Assembly: GCA_946187695.1 (NCBI GenBank) | Contig: CAMHSB010000007.1 | Location: 1-64,000 of the forward strand | DNA: 64,000 nt | Origin: an uncultured Bacteroidales bacterium | GTDB taxonomy: Bacteria; Bacteroidota; Bacteroidia; Bacteroidales; Paludibacteraceae | Reading direction: 5' to 3' | In this document: piece by piece, positions 59,964 to 64,000 of the stretch | Position numbering within the stretch: position 1 is the stretch's first letter | Layout of the letters: the number at the start of each line of letters is the position of its first letter | The notes under the pieces: model-generated | Told to the model about the DNA's origin: nothing | Databases searched by the model: none | The model's input: the letters and a program-made list of their open reading frames with translations, nothing else | Program-made: the position numbers and the translations under genes

Positions 59964-61146
59964 TTATAACTATCCCCTTCCTGACGAGCGCATCGCCAAA
60001 TACCCGCTACCCGAACGCGATCACAGCAAACTCTTGGTCTATCGCGACGGACAGGTGACGGAAGATCGGTTCTACAATGTGGGCGATTACATCGCGCCGC
60101 ATTCGCTCCTTATTTATAATAATACGCGCGTGATACAGGCACGTTTGGAGTTCCATAAACCCACCGGTGCACGGATCGAGGTATTCTGCTTGGAGCCGAT
60201 TGCTCCCCATGATTACCAACTTTCGCTCGGTTCAACCACCGGTTGTACATGGAAATGTATGGTGGGCAACGTCAAGAAATGGCACAATGAAGCCATCGAA
60301 CTGAAAGCCGCTAACTTTACCCTCCGTGCCTACAAAGAGCAGGTCATGGGGAATACCTTTGCCGTTCGTTTTGAGTGGAACGAAGCCAACGTCTCGTTCG
60401 CGGAGATCCTCGATGCCGCCGGTGAACTGCCTATCCCGCCGTACCTCAACCGCAAAACCGAAGAGAGCGATTTGAAGACCTACCAAACCGTTTATTCGCG
60501 TATCAAAGGGTCTGTGGCAGCTCCCACAGCCGGACTGCATTTTACGGAGAATGTCCTTGCTGACTTGCGCAATAGAGGTATTGAGACCGATGAGGTGACG
60601 CTCCATGTGGGTGCAGGTACGTTCTTGCCGGTCAAGACCGCTGACGCGAACGAGCACACGATGCACACGGAGATTATCGCCGTGCCGCGCGAGACGATTG
60701 CGCATATCCTGGCGAACCTCGGACACATCGTTGCTGTCGGTACGACCTCTATGCGTACGCTCGAAAGCCTTTATTTCATTGGCTGCCAGATCCGTCAGAT
60801 TGAGTCACCTTTTGATTTGGGCTATTCACCCAAAGTGAGTCAGTTTGAACCCTACGAGAGAGAATATAGCACTTCCGCTTCGGACGCCCTGCAGGCCATC
60901 CTTTACTATCTGGACGCAACGCGTCAGAAGACCCTCCATGCCGAGACGCAGATCATGATCAAACCCGGCTATACCTTCCGTATCGTCGACCAACTCATTA
61001 CTAATTTCCATCAACCGCAGTCCACGCTGCTCTTGCTGGTCAGCGCCTTTGTCGGTGGCGATTGGAAGACCATATACGACTTTGCTTTAAGCCACGATTT
61101 TCGCTTCCTCTCCTACGGAGACAGCAGTATTTTAACACGCAGATGA
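59941..61146 (+). CDS. queA: S-adenosylmethionine:tRNA ribosyltransferase-isomerase
   Basis: 401 residues from MKPIYIADYNYPLPDERIAKYP. The conserved YNNTRVIQARLEF near residue 66, AAPTAGLHFTENVL near 195, LHVGAGTFLPVK and the C-terminal TNFHQPQSTLLLLVSAFVG are present. It is longer than E. coli QueA (356). It transfers the ribosyl part of SAM onto 7-aminomethyl-7-deazaguanine in tRNA during queuosine synthesis. Its start overlaps the end of rlmL by 23 bases and its stop overlaps tatD by four. Confidence 0.94.
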   Translation: MKPIYIADYNYPLPDERIAKYPLPERDHSKLLVYRDGQVTEDRFYNVGDYIAPHSLLIYNNTRVIQARLEFHKPTGARIEVFCLEPIAPHDYQLSLGSTTGCTWKCMVGNVKKWHNEAIELKAANFTLRAYKEQVMGNTFAVRFEWNEANVSFAEILDAAGELPIPPYLNRKTEESDLKTYQTVYSRIKGSVAAPTAGLHFTENVLADLRNRGIETDEVTLHVGAGTFLPVKTADANEHTMHTEIIAVPRETIAHILANLGHIVAVGTTSMRTLESLYFIGCQIRQIESPFDLGYSPKVSQFEPYEREYSTSASDALQAILYYLDATRQKTLHAETQIMIKPGYTFRIVDQLITNFHQPQSTLLLLVSAFVGGDWKTIYDFALSHDFRFLSYGDSSILTRR

Positions 61147-61922
61147 TCGATACACACATACATTTGGATGAAGAGGCGTACGCACCGGACCGCGAAAAAG
61201 TCATTGCCCGCCAACGCGAGAGTGGGGTAGAAGCCATGATCGTGCCGGGCGTTAATGCCGCTTCCATTCCAGCCATCCTCGACCTGTGCCGCAAGTACCC
61301 AGGTTACTGCTATGCCGCACTCGGTTTTCATCCCCAGGATGTCAAAGAGGATTGGCAGGAGCAGTTAACTATTATCGAGCATGCCATTCGGGAATACCGT
61401 AACGAGATAGTCGGCATCGGCGAGATCGGTTTCGATTACTATTGGGACACCACCTTCAAGGATGCCCAACGAATCGTGTTCCAACGTCAGTTGGACTTGG
61501 CGGCGGAACTCGATCTACCGGTAATGATTCATAACCGCGAAGCGACGGAAGATACGCTCCATATCCTCAAATCAACAATCATTAATCAAAAATCACCAAT
61601 TACGGGTGTCATTCATTGTTTTAACGGCAGCAAAGAGGTCGCGCAACAATACCTTCAAATGGGTTTCTACTTGGGCATAGGTGGTGTGCTGACTTTCAAA
61701 AACTGCAAACTGTCCGAGACGCTGGAGGTTGTGCCTCTGGATCGTCTCGTTCTTGAGACCGACGGTCCGTATTTGGCACCTACTCCTCATAGAGGAGAAC
61801 GCAATGAGAGTCGCTTGATGATCCATGTGGCGGAACGGCTCGCGCAGGTCTATAATTGTCCCGTAGAAGACATAATTGAGGCCACAAGTCGCAATGCACG
61901 ATGCCTTTTTGGCATAAAATAG
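61143..61922 (+). CDS. tatD: TatD-family metal-dependent hydrolase (DNase/deacylase)
   Basis: 259 residues from MIDTHIHLDEEAYAPD. Metal ligands are visible in DTHIHL, AIGEIGFDYYWD-like GIGEIGFDYYWD near 98, MIHNREA near 130, VIHCFNGS near 158 and LETDGPYLAPTPHRG near 205. TatD proteins hydrolyse DNA 3' ends or D-aminoacyl-tRNA depending on subgroup. A heptamer array is in frame near residue 143-154 (KSTIINQKSPIT). It overlaps queA by four bases. Confidence 0.93.
   Translation: MIDTHIHLDEEAYAPDREKVIARQRESGVEAMIVPGVNAASIPAILDLCRKYPGYCYAALGFHPQDVKEDWQEQLTIIEHAIREYRNEIVGIGEIGFDYYWDTTFKDAQRIVFQRQLDLAAELDLPVMIHNREATEDTLHILKSTIINQKSPITGVIHCFNGSKEVAQQYLQMGFYLGIGGVLTFKNCKLSETLEVVPLDRLVLETDGPYLAPTPHRGERNESRLMIHVAERLAQVYNCPVEDIIEATSRNARCLFGIK
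61569..61603. repeat. In-frame heptamer repeat inside tatD (unit AAATCAA/CAATCAT)
   Basis: AAATCAA, CAATCAT, TAATCAA, AAATCAC, CAATTAC; five copies of period 7, encoding the loop before the GVIHCFNGS strand. Confidence 0.85.
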
Positions 61923-61951
61923 CGAAAAAATCGTAAAAATTTGCACAAACT

Positions 61952-61983
61952 CTTGCGTATTTGCGAAAAAAGCAGTACCTTTG
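61952..61983 (+). promoter_or_regulatory. Promoter of tRNA-Ser(GGA) and probably the exbB operon
   Basis: CTTGCGTATTTGC begins at 61952 and the -7 box TACCTTTG at 61976, 24 nt apart. No TAnnTTTG box is seen between the tRNA and exbB. Confidence 0.74.
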
Positions 61984-62020
61984 TAGCCGATATTGAGATT
62001 TGCGCCCAAGTGCGCACGAA

Positions 62021-62108
62021 GGAGAGATGCTCGAGTGGTTTAAGAGGCACGCCTGGAAAGCGTGTAAACTTCAAAAGGGTTTCCGGGGTTCGAATCCCCG
62101 TCTCTCCG
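62021..62108 (+). tRNA. tRNA-Ser (anticodon GGA)
   Basis: 88 bases with a long variable arm. Acceptor GGAGAGA pairs with TCTCTCC, discriminator G; anticodon stem CACGC/GCGTG with loop CTGGAAA, anticodon GGA. CCA is not encoded. Confidence 0.95.
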
Positions 62109-62297
62109 CAAAGATTTTGCGTCGAGCCGGGGAAGTAAGTTTACTTACGGACACGGCGATGGCCAAAAGCTTTGAGCAAGGTGCCAGCGGCAGCTTGTGG
62201 GTGATTCGGGGGAATTGCGCAGCAAGGCGGAGTCCGAATCCCCGTCAAGGTGAAAACACAAACAAACACAAATAACTTAATTAACAATTTTATTCTC
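62109..62297 (+). other. 189-base leader between tRNA-Ser and exbB
   Basis: No gene is seen. It holds the palindrome GTAAGT-TT-ACTTAC (about 62134-62147) and a degenerate copy of the tRNA-Ser 3' end (TCCGAATCCCCGTC at about 62230-62243; the tRNA has TTCGAATCCCCGTC). Confidence 0.6.
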
Positions 62298-63122
62298 ATG
62301 AAAAAAATTTTTGCAACTCTGACAGTGCTGGCTATGCTTACCTTTGGTAGCGCAGTAATGATGGCACAAGAAGAAGCAGCTGCTGTAGAAGAAGCTGCTG
62401 TTGAACAAGTAGACGAAGCTGCTCCTGCAGCAGTAGAAGAAGTAGCTGAGGCTCCCGCTGAGGAGGCTGGCGGACTCGTTGCTCTGCACAAAACGCTGAA
62501 AACGAAGTTCATCGAAGGTGGTGCAGGCTTTATGGCTCTGACCCTCGTTACCCTCGTATTTGGTCTCGCACTCTGTATCGAGCGTATTATCTATCTGTCG
62601 TTGAGCAAAACGAACACCAAGGAGTTGCTCGCTAATATTGAAGCTGCTCTTAAGCAGGGCGGTATCGAGAAAGCACTCGACGTTTGCCGTAACACCCGTG
62701 GTCCTGTCGCTTCGATCTTCTATCAGGGTCTGAGCCGTTATGACGAGGGGATTGAGGTAGTAGAGAAGACCGTTGCTTCCTATGGTGGCGTTCAGCTCGG
62801 TTTGCTCGAGAAGAACCTCTCTTGGATCACCCTGTTCATCGCTATCGCTCCGTCTCTCGGATTCTTGGGTACCATCATCGGTATGATCGAGGCATTCGAT
62901 AAGATCCAGCAAGTGGGTGATATCTCGGCTACCGTTGTTGCCGGTGGTATCAAGGTCGCTCTGTTGACTACCCTCCTCGGTTTGATTATTGCTGTTGTTC
63001 TTCAGTTGTTCTACAACTACATCCTCAGCCTCGTTGAGGGTCTGGTTAACGAAATGGAAGACAGCTCGATTAGCTTGCTCGATATCGTAGTAGAGTACGA
63101 CGCTGCTCAAAAGAAAAAATAA
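62298..63122 (+). CDS. exbB: MotA/TolQ/ExbB proton channel family protein
   Basis: 274 residues from MKKIFATLTVLAMLTFGSAV, which looks like a signal peptide or first membrane segment ending MMAQ. An Ala/Glu-rich acidic linker (about 17-60) precedes three membrane segments (about 75-97, 182-205, 222-250). IAPSLGFLGTIIGMIEAF and GGIKVALLTTLLGLIIAV are the core TolQ/ExbB motifs. With ExbD it converts proton flow into movement of TonB or TolA for outer-membrane import. It lies 189 bases after tRNA-Ser and upstream of a membrane protein gene and exbD. Confidence 0.92.
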   Translation: MKKIFATLTVLAMLTFGSAVMMAQEEAAAVEEAAVEQVDEAAPAAVEEVAEAPAEEAGGLVALHKTLKTKFIEGGAGFMALTLVTLVFGLALCIERIIYLSLSKTNTKELLANIEAALKQGGIEKALDVCRNTRGPVASIFYQGLSRYDEGIEVVEKTVASYGGVQLGLLEKNLSWITLFIAIAPSLGFLGTIIGMIEAFDKIQQVGDISATVVAGGIKVALLTTLLGLIIAVVLQLFYNYILSLVEGLVNEMEDSSISLLDIVVEYDAAQKKK

Positions 63123-63123
63123 G

Positions 63124-63151
63124 CTGACGGCAAAAAGCTGAAAGCTGAAAA
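63124..63151. repeat. Degenerate heptamer repeat after exbB (unit GCTGAAA)
   Basis: GCTGACG, GCAAAAA, GCTGAAA, GCTGAAA; it begins two bases after the exbB stop and lies in the gap to the next gene. Confidence 0.75.
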
Positions 63152-63182
63152 CTATTGTTTAACCAAACAATTTTGAGCAATT

Positions 63183-63662
63183 ATGAAAGACTATAAAATG
63201 TTACCAAAGATTACCTTATGGTCGCTGCTGGCACTGGGCATCGTGTTTATCGCGTTGTTCTTCCTCGGTGGCTCCAACGGTAGTCTCGAGGTAGCCGGTG
63301 ATTTCCTGGATATCCCGCGATTCACCGACGCATTCCTCATCTGGGTTTACATCCTTGTGGCGTTGGCAGTGCTGATTACCTTGGCTGTCGTTTGTGTGGA
63401 GTTCTCCAATAACTGGAAGACCAACCGCAACAAAGCGTACATGACCCTTGGTGTAGTAGGTGGTTTCATCCTCTTGGCACTCATCTGCTGGTTCCTCGGT
63501 AGCCCGGAAAAAATCAATATTATCGGTTACGAAGGTACGGATAACGAAGGCGCATGGGCACAACTCGCCGACGCTGTTATCTATGCTTGCTATTTCCTCT
63601 TCATCGCTACCATCGGTACGATGATCTGGGGATATGTACATACTAAAAAACTGTCGAAGTAA
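63183..63662 (+). CDS. Membrane protein of the exbB-exbD operon, function unknown
   Basis: 159 residues with four membrane segments (about 10-28, 48-70, 85-105 and 128-150) and short loops. It has no catalytic motif. A protein of this size between exbB and exbD is usual in Bacteroidales, so it is probably part of, or accessory to, the energy-transduction complex. The start is 60 bases after exbB, the end 13 bases before exbD. Confidence 0.75.
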   Translation: MKDYKMLPKITLWSLLALGIVFIALFFLGGSNGSLEVAGDFLDIPRFTDAFLIWVYILVALAVLITLAVVCVEFSNNWKTNRNKAYMTLGVVGGFILLALICWFLGSPEKINIIGYEGTDNEGAWAQLADAVIYACYFLFIATIGTMIWGYVHTKKLSK

Positions 63663-63675
63663 ATCACATTTATCA

Positions 63676-64000
63676 TGGCAAAGAAAGTCCCACAGATCAA
63701 CGCCAGCTCTATGGCCGACATCTCGTTCCTGTTGCTGATTTTCTTCTTGGTGACCACCTCTATGGATGTGAACCAAGGACTGGCTCGCCGTCTGCCTGCG
63801 CCTATTCCTCCTGACCAAAAAGTGGAGGATAAGGATATCAACAAGCGCAACCTGCTGGTAGTGAAGATCAACTCCGCCAACCAGCTCATGGTGCAAGGCC
63901 AGTTGATGGATGTGAAGCAACTGAGAGAGAACGCCAAGAAGTTCATTAAGAACGAAGAGAATGCGGACTACTATCCGAAACTCGTGGAGGAAGATTTCGG
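63676..64000 (+). CDS. exbD: Biopolymer transport protein ExbD/TolR family, 3' end missing
   Basis: 108 residues are visible, from MAKKVPQINASSMADISFLL to the window edge. The single membrane segment (about 15-30, ISFLLLIFFLVTTSM) carries the conserved Asp (MADISFLLLIFFLV), which takes part in proton passage. The periplasmic part follows (LLVVKINSANQLMVQGQ). It pairs with ExbB encoded upstream. The C-terminus is outside the window, so length cannot be judged. Confidence 0.9.

Overview
The window looks like a chromosomal segment of a Bacteroidales bacterium (Bacteroidota). Reasons: promoters of the TTTG / TAnnTTTG type rather than sigma70 boxes, almost no Shine-Dalgarno sites, a tmRNA tag ending in YALAA, and many families typical of the order (DUF4954, DUF4861, DUF6089, FkpA_N-FKBP lipoproteins, WbqC-like protein, Mpi-type serine invertase, paired Skp/OmpH genes downstream of uppS-bamA). 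It fits a gut or other anaerobic polysaccharide user; I cannot name genus or family from the sequence.

Layout. 1-18613 (minus strand) is two long, tightly packed housekeeping operons read right to left. A promoter at about 18.66 kb serves dxs-trkA-trkH-SGNH hydrolase-MBOAT-coaE. A promoter at about 10.35 kb serves dapB-lepB-wbqC-ilvE-POT transporter-coiled-coil protein-rsmI-flippase-ribE-two FKBPs-flippase. 18.7-29.2 kb holds sugar-acid and pectin-type genes (SDR dehydrogenase, DUF4861 lipoprotein, GH88/105 hydrolase on the opposite strand), interrupted by a lower-GC accessory block: a ParE-like toxin-antitoxin pair, a 2095-aa secreted repeat protein, a DUF2442 gene and a 41-aa peptide. 29.2-33.5 kb is an RNA-rich region: tmRNA, tRNA-Ala(CGC), GNAT-like protein, Fur-like regulator overlapping tRNA-Arg(CCG), a secreted nuclease behind initiator tRNA-Met. 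33.5-41.0 kb has an Mpi-like invertase, a nucleosidase-like protein, RlmI, an exonuclease, tRNA-Cys with sufB directly behind a hairpin, an ORF6N pseudogene with an amber codon, a large nested palindrome, and two exported proteins. 41.3-58.5 kb has murI facing an LTA-synthase-like gene, then the long dnaN-DUF4954-rnz-radA-DUF6089-uppS-bamA-skp-skp-MFS-murF operon. 58.6-64 kb has two tRNA-Ser genes, rlmL, queA, tatD, and an exbB/exbD energy-transduction operon cut off by the window end.

Four things stand out beyond gene content. (1) Degenerate heptanucleotide tandem repeats (3-6 copies, a different unit at nearly every site) lie at more than 20 places, between genes, across stop codons, and in frame inside conserved proteins (Dxs, SufB, MurI, TatD, RadA, IlvE, MBOAT, RlmL, nucleosidase, DUF4861). 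(2) Seventeen promoters share an extended -33 box, roughly nTTGCATATGTC, with exactly 24 nt from its first base to the -7 box TAnnTTTG. (3) tRNA genes are interwoven with protein genes (tRNA-Cys/hairpin/sufB, Fur-like stop codon inside tRNA-Arg, tRNA-fMet/nuclease, tRNA-Ser/exbB). (4) Several tRNA genes are followed by degenerate copies of their own 3' ends and by a shared 68-bp hairpin element. I did not find a CRISPR array, an insertion sequence or an intact phage.
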